Shown here in pieces: positions 26,039-33,199 of a stretch of DNA of 64,000 nucleotides. This stretch comes from Yinghuangia sp051388915 (lineage in GTDB: Bacteria; Actinomycetota; Actinomycetes; Streptomycetales; Streptomycetaceae). The DNA lies in contig NZ_JBPKBH010000005.1 of NCBI RefSeq assembly GCF_051388915.1, forward strand, positions 62,001-126,000, read 5' to 3'. Position 1 is the stretch's first letter. Every line of letters begins with the position of its first letter. The position numbers and the translations under genes were made by a program. Under the pieces are notes generated by a model. It searched no databases. It saw only the letters and a list, made by a program, of their open reading frames with translations, and had not been told where the DNA came from.

Positions 26039-26219
26039 CGGCTTGAGCGCCCGAAACGCGTCCGTGAGTTGCCCGTCCCCTTCAAGAGCCGCATCCAAAT
26101 GGCGCGATGGAAAGTACGTAAACCGCCGAAGGGGCCGGTGAATTGTCGGGGTGTCACCTGCTTGCGTCAACCTGAGCGCGCACCGAACGTAGCTCAGTCG
26201 ACTTACAGGGGAACACTGC

Positions 26220-27566
26220 GTGAGCACCGACGAACTGGTCACGCATGTCGTCGCCGGTACCGCCGTCATCGTCGCGCTGAGCCATCTGCTCAGATCCGCG
26301 GCGCGGAAGATGCGGCAGCCTGCCGTGATCGGCCAGATCCTGGCGGGACTCGCCCTGGGGCCGAGCCTGCTGGGGCGTCTGCCGGGCGGGTTCATGGACA
26401 CGCTGTTCCCCGCACAGGTGCTCCCCTACCTGTCGGTGGTCGCGCAGATCGCCCTCGTGCCCTTCCTGTTCGCCGTCGCGTGCGAGCTGGACCTGCGCGT
26501 GCTGCGGGAACGGCGGCGGGCCGTTCCGGCGGTGGCGGTGTGCGGGTTCGTGCTGCCGATGCTGCTCGGCGGTGGTGCCGCCTTCGCGATCGCGCCGCTG
26601 TACACCCCGCCCGGCGGAACCGTGGGCGGCAACGCGGGGTTCATCCTGTTCATGGCCGTCGCGATGGCCGTCACGGCCGTCCCGGTGCTGGCGAGCATCA
26701 TCCGCGAGCGCGGGGTCGCGTCGACCGTCGCGGGCGTCGTGTCCATGACCGCGGCGGGCGTCATCGACGCGGTCGGCTGGCTGGTCTTGGCCGCGGCCGT
26801 TATGGCGGGCGGCAGTTCGGGGCAGGAGCACCTGTCCCTGCCCGCGACGACGGTGCTCTTCGTCGCCTACATGGCGGCGATGCTGTTCGCCGTACGCCCG
26901 GCCCTGCACCGCTGGCTGGCCCGCCCCGACGCGGTTCCCGGCGGAGACCTCCCGGTCGTCGCGGCACTCGCGATGGCCTCCGCCTGGGCCACGTCCGCGC
27001 TCGGACTGCACGTCATCTTCGGCGCGTTCGTCGCGGGGCTCATCATGCCGCGCGGCGCGAACGGCGAGCCGGACGCGACGCTCGTACGCCCGCTCCAGGA
27101 CAGCGGCACGCTCCTGCTGCCCGTCTTCTTCATGGTCAGCGGACTCTCCGTGGACATCGGCGCGCTGACCGGACGCGACCTCGCGCTGCTCGGCATCTGC
27201 ACCGCCGTGGCGGTCGTCGGCAAGATCGGCGGCGGCTACCTCGGCGCGCGCATCGGCGGAATGCCGTCCCGCGAAGCCGCCGTCGTCGGCGTCATGCTCA
27301 ACACTCGCGGGCTGACCGAGCTGATCGCCCTCAACATCGGCCTGCAAAGCGGTCTGATCGACCAGTCCCTCTACACGGTGCTGGTCCTCGTCGCGCTGAT
27401 CACCACGGTGTCCACCGGCCCGATCCTGACCCTGCTCCGCTTCCCCGGCCCCGCCACGGCAACCGCCACCGTCCCGGCGGAATCCCCGCTCCCGGCCCAC
27501 ACCACCCCGGATCCGGCCACCGACCCCGTCGCCGCCCCACCCGGCACCTCGGACGCCAAGGCGTAG
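26220..27566 (+). CDS. Cation/proton antiporter, CPA2 (Kef/NhaS) family
   Basis: 448 residues, about 12 TM helices. Typical features: the N-terminal RQPAVIGQILAGLALGPSLLG segment, a central VTAVPVLASIIRERG, and HVIFGAFVAGLIMPRG with LLPVFFMVSGLSVD in the second half. The C-terminal ~40 residues are a Pro/Ala/Thr tail; there is no RCK/TrkA domain, so it is a stand-alone exchanger. It probably exchanges Na+ or K+ for H+. GTG 26220 follows GGGGAA. Its end lies 156 bp before clpP3, separated by the PopR boxes. The 181 bp upstream hold no gene. Confidence 0.88.
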   Translation: MSTDELVTHVVAGTAVIVALSHLLRSAARKMRQPAVIGQILAGLALGPSLLGRLPGGFMDTLFPAQVLPYLSVVAQIALVPFLFAVACELDLRVLRERRRAVPAVAVCGFVLPMLLGGGAAFAIAPLYTPPGGTVGGNAGFILFMAVAMAVTAVPVLASIIRERGVASTVAGVVSMTAAGVIDAVGWLVLAAAVMAGGSSGQEHLSLPATTVLFVAYMAAMLFAVRPALHRWLARPDAVPGGDLPVVAALAMASAWATSALGLHVIFGAFVAGLIMPRGANGEPDATLVRPLQDSGTLLLPVFFMVSGLSVDIGALTGRDLALLGICTAVAVVGKIGGGYLGARIGGMPSREAAVVGVMLNTRGLTELIALNIGLQSGLIDQSLYTVLVLVALITTVSTGPILTLLRFPGPATATATVPAESPLPAHTTPDPATDPVAAPPGTSDAKA

Positions 27567-27651
27567 CGCGGAACTGCACCGCGAACGGGGGCACTTGCGT
27601 ACCGCCGCCAGTGTGGCGTCGCCGATGGTGCGCAGCCGGGCGGGCGGTGCG

Positions 27652-27681
27652 TCTGCTGTGAGCAGATCTGCCGTGGGCAGA
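27652..27681 (+). promoter_or_regulatory. Two abutting PopR-type palindromic boxes before clpP3
   Basis: Box 1 is TCTGCT-GTG-AGCAGA (27652-27666); box 2 is TCTGCC-GTG-GGCAGA (27667-27681). Both are perfect 6-3-6 palindromes placed back to back without a spacer. Box 2 equals the motif TCTGCC-N3-GGCAGA that I recall for PopR, the activator of clpP3-clpP4 in Streptomyces. They end 41 bp before the clpP3 start, in the promoter region. The popR gene lies just downstream of the operon. Confidence 0.85.
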
Positions 27682-27722
27682 TACCGGGACCGCCCGGCTC
27701 CGGTGTCGCCCATGGTGGAGGC

Positions 27723-28346
27723 ATGAGCGAAAACGGCAAGCCTCCGATGTTCCACGACCGCATGCGGCGTGACCTGTACGACCAGCGCGTCCTGGTCCTG
27801 GACGGCCCGCTGGACGACGACAACGGCACGCTGCTGACCACCCAGTTGATCACCCTCGCAACCGCCGACCCGACCGCCGACATCGCCCTGTGGATCCACT
27901 CCCCCGGCGGCTCGGTGCCGTCCATGCTGGCGATCCGCGACGTCATGCGGGTGATCCCGTGCGACGTGTCGACGCTGGCCCTCGGAATCGCGTACAGCGC
28001 GGGGCAGTTCCTGCTCTCCGCCGGCACCCGGGGCAAGCGCCGCGCGATGCCGCACGCGCGCGTCCTCATGCACCAGGGGTCGGCCGGCATCGCCGGGACC
28101 GCCGTCGACATCGAGTTGCAGGCCAACGACCTGCGCCACACCCGCGACACGGTGCTCGGGCTGATCGCCCAGGACACCGGGCAGCCGGTCGAACAGGTCT
28201 TCGAGGACTCGCTGCACGACCGCTGGTACACGGCGCAGGAAGCGCTCGACTACGGCTTCATCGACACCATCGTCGACGCCTTCGACACCATCGCCCCCGG
28301 CGCCAAGTCCGCGTCGGGCACCGGATTCCAGGGAGGCCCGCGATGA
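27723..28346 (+). CDS. clpP3: ATP-dependent Clp protease proteolytic subunit ClpP3
   Basis: 207 residues. ClpP serine peptidase with an intact triad: Ser92 in LGIAYSAGQFLL, His117 in HARVLMHQG, Asp166 in LHDRWYTAQEA. The SPGGSV oxyanion-hole motif is present (residues 60-65). It forms heptameric rings fed by Clp ATPases and degrades unfolded or tagged proteins. First gene of a two-gene operon, with the clpP4 start overlapping its stop (ATGA). Expression is expected to depend on PopR when the main ClpP1P2 system is limiting, as known in Streptomyces. ATG 27723 with a GGTGGAGG site. Confidence 0.93.
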   Translation: MSENGKPPMFHDRMRRDLYDQRVLVLDGPLDDDNGTLLTTQLITLATADPTADIALWIHSPGGSVPSMLAIRDVMRVIPCDVSTLALGIAYSAGQFLLSAGTRGKRRAMPHARVLMHQGSAGIAGTAVDIELQANDLRHTRDTVLGLIAQDTGQPVEQVFEDSLHDRWYTAQEALDYGFIDTIVDAFDTIAPGAKSASGTGFQGGPR

Positions 28347-28930
28347 GCACCTACACGATCCCGAACGTCATCGCCAAGAACTCGCGCGGCGAACGCATCA
28401 TGGACGTCTACTCGCACCTCCTCGCCGAGCGGGTGATCTACCTGGGCACCGGCATCGACGCGGGCGTCGCCAACGCCCTGGTGGCCCAGATGCTGTTCCT
28501 GGAGGCCGACAACCACGAGCAGGACATCCAGCTCTACATCAACTGCGAGGGCGGCGACCCCAGTGCGATGCTCGCGGTCTACGACACCATGCGGTACGTC
28601 CGCTCCGACATCGCCACGACGTGCGTCGGGCAGGCCGTCGGCATCGGCGCGGTCCTCCTCGCCGCCGGGGCCGAGGGCAAGCGCGCCGCTCTGCCGCACG
28701 CGCGCGTCGTCCTGCACCAGCCTGCGGCACAGGGGCGCGGCGCGATCCCCGACCTGATCCTCCAAGCCGACGAGGTGGTGCGGGTGCGGGCGGACATCGA
28801 GCGCATCCTGTCCCGGCACACCGGGCAGAGCACCGCGGCGCTCCGCGCCGACACGGACCACGACCGGGTCTTCACCGCCGCCGGGGCCAAGGAGTACGGC
28901 CTTGTCGACCAGGTCATCGCGGAGCGGTGA
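28343..28930 (+). CDS. clpP4: ClpP4-type subunit lacking the catalytic serine
   Basis: 195 residues. Close ClpP homologue: YLGTGIDAGVANALVAQMLFLEA, AVYDTMRYV, and HARVVLHQP with His125 intact. The motif that normally reads GQAASMG is GQAVGIG here, placing Gly100 at the nucleophile position, and the oxyanion-hole motif SPGG reads CEGG. The Asp region is kept (DHDRVFTAAGAKEYGLVD). It should therefore be structural or regulatory (ClpR-like), assembling with ClpP3 into a mixed tetradecamer. GGGAGG lies 6 nt before ATG 28343, which overlaps the clpP3 stop. Other catalytic contribution is not expected. Confidence 0.9.
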   Translation: MSTYTIPNVIAKNSRGERIMDVYSHLLAERVIYLGTGIDAGVANALVAQMLFLEADNHEQDIQLYINCEGGDPSAMLAVYDTMRYVRSDIATTCVGQAVGIGAVLLAAGAEGKRAALPHARVVLHQPAAQGRGAIPDLILQADEVVRVRADIERILSRHTGQSTAALRADTDHDRVFTAAGAKEYGLVDQVIAER

Positions 28931-28960
28931 GCCGCGGGTCGGGAGTCTGCCGGACGGCGC

Positions 28961-28988
28961 ACCCGCGTGACGGCACACTCGCGCGGGT
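28961..28988. terminator. Possible weak bidirectional terminator between clpP4 and popR
   Basis: Inverted repeat ACCCGCG (28961-28967) and CGCGGGT (28982-28988), extendable with flanking mismatches, in the 108-bp convergent interval. There is no U tract. Support is weak. Confidence 0.3.
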
Positions 28989-29038
28989 CACCGCCCGGGA
29001 ACACCGGTCGGCGCCGCGCGCGATGTGGCGGCGGTGGG

Positions 29039-29566
29039 TCAGACGGCCAGGGCGTACGCCGCCTGGCAGGTGGGCGCCCGGCGTACCGCGGACGCGCGGA
29101 CGGCCGGCGCGGCACTCCGCAGCCGCTCGCTCACCGCGAGGGTCAGGTCGACCAGCGTCACGTCGAGGGCCCCCGCGAGCGCGGCGATCATCTCGCTCGA
29201 CGGCTCCTTGATGCCACGCTCCACCTCGGAGAGGTACTGAGGGGACACCCCGGCACGGCCCGCGGTCTCCACAAGGGTCTCCCCGCGCTCATGGCGCAGC
29301 GCCCGGAACCGGTCGCCGAGAACATGGCGCCACAACGGCTCCCCCTCCGGCGCGCCCGCCCGCCGCGGGGCGGATCTGCCCGGCGCGGTCTCGTCACCGT
29401 CCCGCCGGTCGGCGCCGGGCCGGTCGACCACAGGCCGAACGACGCCGGGCCCGTCGGGGCCCGGCCGGTCGACAGCGGCTCGGTCGGCGGTGAACCGGTC
29501 GGCGATCCCCGGCTCAACGGTCGTCGGTTCGGCGGTGGACGGGAACAGCGGAACAGTCTCGGCCAT
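29039..29566 (-). CDS. popR: PopR-type XRE regulator of clpP3-clpP4
   Basis: 175 residues. A disordered Pro/Asp/Arg-rich N-terminus (~70 residues) is followed by WRHVLGDRFRALRHERGETL and an XRE helix-turn-helix (LVETAGRAGVSPQYLSEVERG, then KEPSSEMIAALAGAL), the layout of ClgR/PopR. The C-terminus ends QAAYALAV, a short hydrophobic Ala-rich tail like the degradation signals of ClgR/PopR, which are themselves Clp substrates. It converges on clpP4. Two matching palindromes precede clpP3. ATG 29566 is preceded by GTGGGGT. The short PopR-like identity rests on motif, tail and location. Confidence 0.85.
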   Translation of the reverse strand: MAETVPLFPSTAEPTTVEPGIADRFTADRAAVDRPGPDGPGVVRPVVDRPGADRRDGDETAPGRSAPRRAGAPEGEPLWRHVLGDRFRALRHERGETLVETAGRAGVSPQYLSEVERGIKEPSSEMIAALAGALDVTLVDLTLAVSERLRSAAPAVRASAVRRAPTCQAAYALAV

Positions 29567-29913
29567 ACCCCACTGTAAGCAGCCCACCGCCGCCGCCCGG
29601 GGCTTGTACGCCCCCAGCGGAATCCCTCACATCAAACCGAATGGTTCATCTTCGGGGCGAGTTGGGGTTCCAAGGGAGGTCCTGGCCTGGGTGCTGTCGG
29701 TGGCACTGTGCTCGCTTGCGAGGTGGGGGCGAGGGTCCGGGACGCACGTCGGGTATCGGGGTGTCCGAGTATCGGGGTGTCCGGTTGTCCGGGTATCGGG
29801 GCGTCGAGGTGTCGGGTGTCGGGTGTCGGTCCGATGGTCCGCGGGCCGAGGAAGCGGAGGGTGACGCGCGTCGGTCGTTGCTGCCGGGGGCGGTCTGCCC
29901 CGCGGCGCCTCGC
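29567..29913. repeat. 347-bp non-coding stretch with GTATCGGGGTGTCCG repeats
   Basis: No gene is supported here. Copies of GTATCGGGGTGTCCG begin at 29753 and 29769 and a variant (GGGGCGTCGA ending) at 29793. They are followed by GTGTCGG triplets to about 29830. The region separates the popR promoter side from the 3' end of the transfer operon. Confidence 0.75.
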
Positions 29914-30864
29914 CTACATACGCACCTGGAGGAACGTCACCGACCACGGTGCTCCGTCCGCGCGGGCCAGCGCGACCATCACGGTGTGCGTACGCGGAAC
30001 GCCGACCCACCCGTCGCGCCCCGTCGGCGTGACGGTGACCTGGAGCGTGTGCACGGACGTCGCCGTGGTGTCCGGCGGTCTGCCCATCTCGTCGGCAAGT
30101 TCCGCCGTCACCGCCAGGTACGCCCGGTGACCCGCCCACTCGCGCCACTCGGCCCCCGGCCCCGCGACCGGCGCGTCGCGGCGCAGCTGGGCCGCCAACT
30201 CCGGTGCCAGATAAGGCCCGGCACGCAGCGAGGCCTCGCGTTCGCTCGCATCCGTGGTGGTGTCCGAGGCCCACATCGTGACCACCGCCGCCCGCGCGGT
30301 GGACGCGGCGTCCGAACGGTCGACCGTGCCCACGTCGGGCACACCGGGCGGCGCCGAAACGGCGCTGCGCACCGGCAACGGCTGCGCGGGGGCGGTCAAC
30401 CCGGGCGACGGCACCGCGGGCGGCGCGGATGTCGCTCCGCGACCGGGGTCGCCCGGCACCGTGGTCGGACCGCCGCTGCCCGACCCCCCTGCCGGGGGAA
30501 ACGGCGGCACGCTCCCGGTCACCGCTCCCGGCACAGGGAACTCTTCTGCGGCAAAGGCCGATTCACCGTTCGACGGAGCCGACGCGGGCGTGGACGCCCC
30601 CGCCGAACACGCGCAGAGGCCGATCGCCGATACGACCACGGCGACGAGCGCGGCGCCCGCCCTACCGCCGCCGGTCCCGACCAGGCTCCGGTCGCTGTTC
30701 CGGTCCCAACTCTGCGACCCGCGCCTGGGCCGACGCTCGGCCCCCTTCCCGTTCCCGGCCGCATTCTCGGCCGCACGCCTGGCCTCGCTGTCGGCCCGGC
30801 ACTTGACCTTGTTCTCGGCGGCGCTCTCGGCCCCGCCCCCGACCCCACCCTCCACGCCCCTCAT
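29914..30864 (-). CDS. Membrane-anchored VirB8/TcpC-like protein of the transfer operon
   Basis: 316 residues. A basic, Ala-rich cytoplasmic stretch (~60 residues) leads to one hydrophobic segment (AALVAVVVSAIGLCACSAGA), which could be a TM anchor or a lipobox (GLCAC). A long Pro/Ser/Gly linker follows. The C-terminal ~140 residues look like an NTF2-type fold: RAAVVTMWASDTTTDASER, REWAGHRAYLAVTAELADE, VTVTPTGRDGWVGVPRTHTVMV, ending SVTFLQVRM. VirB8/TcpC proteins with this topology scaffold type IV secretion channels. ATG 30864 overlaps the stop of the hydrolase gene (ATGA). It is the last gene of the minus-strand operon. Assignment by architecture only. Confidence 0.6.
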   Translation of the reverse strand: MRGVEGGVGGGAESAAENKVKCRADSEARRAAENAAGNGKGAERRPRRGSQSWDRNSDRSLVGTGGGRAGAALVAVVVSAIGLCACSAGASTPASAPSNGESAFAAEEFPVPGAVTGSVPPFPPAGGSGSGGPTTVPGDPGRGATSAPPAVPSPGLTAPAQPLPVRSAVSAPPGVPDVGTVDRSDAASTARAAVVTMWASDTTTDASEREASLRAGPYLAPELAAQLRRDAPVAGPGAEWREWAGHRAYLAVTAELADEMGRPPDTTATSVHTLQVTVTPTGRDGWVGVPRTHTVMVALARADGAPWSVTFLQVRM

Positions 30865-32024
30865 TTCGGCGGCGTGTAGTCGGTGACGGTGTACCGGCGG
30901 ATCATCCAGTCCTTGTTGTCGTAGATGGACGCCTGGGCGATCCGGACGTGCAGCGGATCCTGCGGGGCCTCGATGATCTGGTTGTTGCCGATGTAGATCG
31001 CAATGTGGCTGTACACGCTCGTCCCCCTGTCCCGGTAGGCGATCACGTCGCCGGCCCGCATGTCGTTGCGCGCCACCGGCGCCCCGTACTGCGCCTGGGC
31101 GTTCGCGGGCGGGCTCATGATCAGCCGTTTGCCCTCGGGCAGATGCTTGGTCGCCTGGTAGAACACGTACTGCACGAGGCCGGAGCAGTCGAAGCCCGTC
31201 TCCCCCGCCGCGTTCGGAGTCGCCCGCGAGCCCTTGTCCGGGCCGTTGATGCTGCCCCCGCCCCAGACGTACGGAAGCTTGAGCTGCGCGTGCGCGATCC
31301 GCAGCACGTTGCCCACGAAGTCCCCCGCGGCCACCTGGTCGGGAACCGGCGCGGGCAGCGGGGCGCTGTACTTCTCCATCAGCCGCAGGATCTTGGCCAC
31401 GTACTTCTGCGTCTCGGGGTACGGCGGTATCCCCCGGTGCACGCGGACGCCGCACGGCCCGGCGTTGTACGCCGCGAGTACCAAGTCCAGGACCTCGCCG
31501 CGCACTTCACCGGCGACGGGCGGCATCATCAGCCGGCCCTGGGCCTCGCTCCAGCACCGCAGCCGCCACGTGCCGCTCTGCATCTGCTTGATCTCGGCGG
31601 CGAGTTGGCAGTCGTAGCGGCCCTGGGCCATGATCGCGTCGGCCGGGTCGAAGGGGCTCACCCCGTTGCCGTTCTCGTCGCGGCCGAACGTGGCCCACGT
31701 CCCCGGCATGAACTGGCTGATCCCCTGCGCGCCCGCGCTGCTCACCGCTTTCGGGTCCCACGCCGACTCGGCCTCGATCTGGGCGGCTATCACCGCGGGC
31801 GGGATCTCCGCGCACATGGAGCCCGCCTTCTCGACCCAGGACCGGTGCGCGACCGGGACCACGTCCACCGCCAGCGCGCCCGAACGCCCGGTGCTGACAC
31901 TGCGTTCCGCCTCCGCCTCCCGGAACGCCTCGGCCGCTTCCGGAATCCACGTGCACGACCCGAGGAAGAACGCGACGACGGTGAGCACGCCGAGGAAGGG
32001 CCCCGCCATGAGCATCGCCCGCAT
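30861..32024 (-). CDS. VirB1-like peptidoglycan hydrolase: lytic transglycosylase plus NlpC/P60
   Basis: 387 residues. One N-terminal TM helix (MLMAGPFLGVLTVVAFFLG). The SLT-type lysozyme domain has catalytic Glu in IAAQIEAESAWDP and the GAQGISQFMPGTW motif. The C-terminal NlpC/P60 endopeptidase has Cys in TGFDCSGLVQYVF, His in VYSHIAIYIG, and the YVWGGGS start motif. It cuts both glycan and peptide bonds to let a secretion channel pass the wall, the VirB1/TcpG role in Gram-positive conjugation. ATG 32024 lies 4 nt after the stop of the 67-aa gene. It overlaps the next gene by ATGA. Confidence 0.9.
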   Translation of the reverse strand: MRAMLMAGPFLGVLTVVAFFLGSCTWIPEAAEAFREAEAERSVSTGRSGALAVDVVPVAHRSWVEKAGSMCAEIPPAVIAAQIEAESAWDPKAVSSAGAQGISQFMPGTWATFGRDENGNGVSPFDPADAIMAQGRYDCQLAAEIKQMQSGTWRLRCWSEAQGRLMMPPVAGEVRGEVLDLVLAAYNAGPCGVRVHRGIPPYPETQKYVAKILRLMEKYSAPLPAPVPDQVAAGDFVGNVLRIAHAQLKLPYVWGGGSINGPDKGSRATPNAAGETGFDCSGLVQYVFYQATKHLPEGKRLIMSPPANAQAQYGAPVARNDMRAGDVIAYRDRGTSVYSHIAIYIGNNQIIEAPQDPLHVRIAQASIYDNKDWMIRRYTVTDYTPPK

Positions 32025-32028
32025 GGCG

Positions 32029-32232
32029 TCAGCCGTCGCCGAGTGACTTCTCCCTGCCCAGCGCGGCACCCTGGGACGGTGCCCGGGCCGGGGCACTGAC
32101 GAGCGCGGCGATGGGACGGCGAATCTCGGAGGCGACCTTGGCGCCGACATCTCCCGCCGAGGTGACCAGTTGCGTCAGCCCTGCCACCGCCACGGTGACC
32201 ATGGGCGCGGTGCCTTCGTGGATGCCGGACAT
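32029..32232 (-). CDS. 67-residue small protein of the transfer operon
   Basis: Start ATG 32232 has a strong AAGGAGA site 7 nt upstream, which is the main evidence that this short frame is a gene. The N-terminal half (APMVTVAVAGLTQLVTSAGD) is a moderately hydrophobic helix; the rest is basic and Ala/Ser-rich (KVASEIRRPIAALVSAPARA). It could be a short amphipathic membrane-associated or pilin-like subunit. It lies between the Cys-rich 2-TM protein and the cell-wall hydrolase, 4 nt from the latter. No family recognised. Confidence 0.6.
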   Translation of the reverse strand: MSGIHEGTAPMVTVAVAGLTQLVTSAGDVGAKVASEIRRPIAALVSAPARAPSQGAALGREKSLGDG

Positions 32233-32293
32233 CAGGGGGTCTCCTTCGGGTCAACGGGCAGTGCCGCCACACGTGTTCGAGGCAAGGAGCAAT

Positions 32294-33199
32294 TCAGGTG
32301 AACAGGAAGAACTGGGCCAACGCCGTGGACGAGCCCGCGAGCACCGAGGCCGTCAGCACGATGAAGGCGCCCTGGGCGGTCTCGCCGATCCCCCGGGACC
32401 AGGCGAGCGCGAGGCGTCCGGCGGAGATGACGATGCCCACCACGCTGGCGCTGAGCGCGATCCACGTCCCGATGGACAGCAGTTCGCCCAGGGGTTTGGT
32501 GACGCCCTCGGGCGCGCTGAAGTCGGTGCGGTGGTAAGTGTTGGAGTCCACCCGCGGCTTGACCCGGTACGCACCGCTCAGCACCGGGTTGTCGGTGTCG
32601 CACTGCGCGATGACCGCACCGTCCTGGGCATCGTTGTACGGCGGGACGTTCTGCGGGTCCGAGCGGGCCAGGTCCTCGATCAGCCTCCGCCACTGCGTGC
32701 ACACCCCCTGCGCCCGCTCGGTCCGCAGGCCGTGCAGGTTGAGACACTGCCGCCGCTCCAGGCCGTTGCCGCCGCGGAAGGTGTCGCAGGGCTCGTCGCG
32801 GAGCTTCCCGAAGTCGACGCTGCCGTCCGGTGAACCGTTACGGGCCGCCCAGCGGCCGAGGCTCATGTCGTCGTCCTTGTCGTTGACCCAGTCGCTCTCC
32901 CGGATGGTCGGGCGGAATCCGCCGCCCTGCTTGCCGTTGCGGCAGTACCAGAGGAACCGGCTGCCCGCGGTGTCCTCGGGCACGTAGAACGAGTCGTCGC
33001 GACCGGCGCACTCGTGCATGTCGTCGTCGGCCGGCAGCAGTGCGGGGCGGACGGTGGAGGCCGCGTACCCCGTCGCCGCGTACCCCGGAGCCGCATGCCC
33101 CGATGCCGCGTGCCCCGTCGCCGCATGGGCGGCCGCGGGCCACGCCACCGGCGCCGCGGCGAGCACGCCGACCGCCAGCGCAGCCCCGGCACGCCTCAC
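32294..33199 (-). CDS. Cys-rich extracytoplasmic domain fused to a two-TM module
   Basis: 301 residues. Signal sequence, then a degenerate repeat (HAASGHAAPGYAATGYAAS). The ectodomain has paired cysteines (DDSFYVPEDTAGSRFLWYC, RDEPCDTF, RRQCLNL, GVCTQW). Two C-terminal helices follow: LSIGTWIALSASVVGIVISA-GR and IVLTASVLAGSSTALAQFF. The ectodomain start resembles that of the VirB6-like protein (Y-x-P...G-S...W-Y-x-C), and the two-TM module resembles the small pilin-like protein at 39068. GTG 33199 overlaps the stop of the VirB4-like gene (GTGA). Probably a channel component on the outer face of the membrane. Confidence 0.75.
   Translation of the reverse strand: MRRAGAALAVGVLAAAPVAWPAAAHAATGHAASGHAAPGYAATGYAASTVRPALLPADDDMHECAGRDDSFYVPEDTAGSRFLWYCRNGKQGGGFRPTIRESDWVNDKDDDMSLGRWAARNGSPDGSVDFGKLRDEPCDTFRGGNGLERRQCLNLHGLRTERAQGVCTQWRRLIEDLARSDPQNVPPYNDAQDGAVIAQCDTDNPVLSGAYRVKPRVDSNTYHRTDFSAPEGVTKPLGELLSIGTWIALSASVVGIVISAGRLALAWSRGIGETAQGAFIVLTASVLAGSSTALAQFFLFT
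33060..33134 (-). repeat. 15-bp tandem repeats encoding G-Y/H-A-A-T/S/P
   Basis: Units of the type GCCGCGTACCCCGTC (plus strand) start at 33060, 33075, 33090, 33105 and, degenerate, 33120. They are in frame with the Cys-rich two-TM protein and lie just after its signal sequence. Confidence 0.8.
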
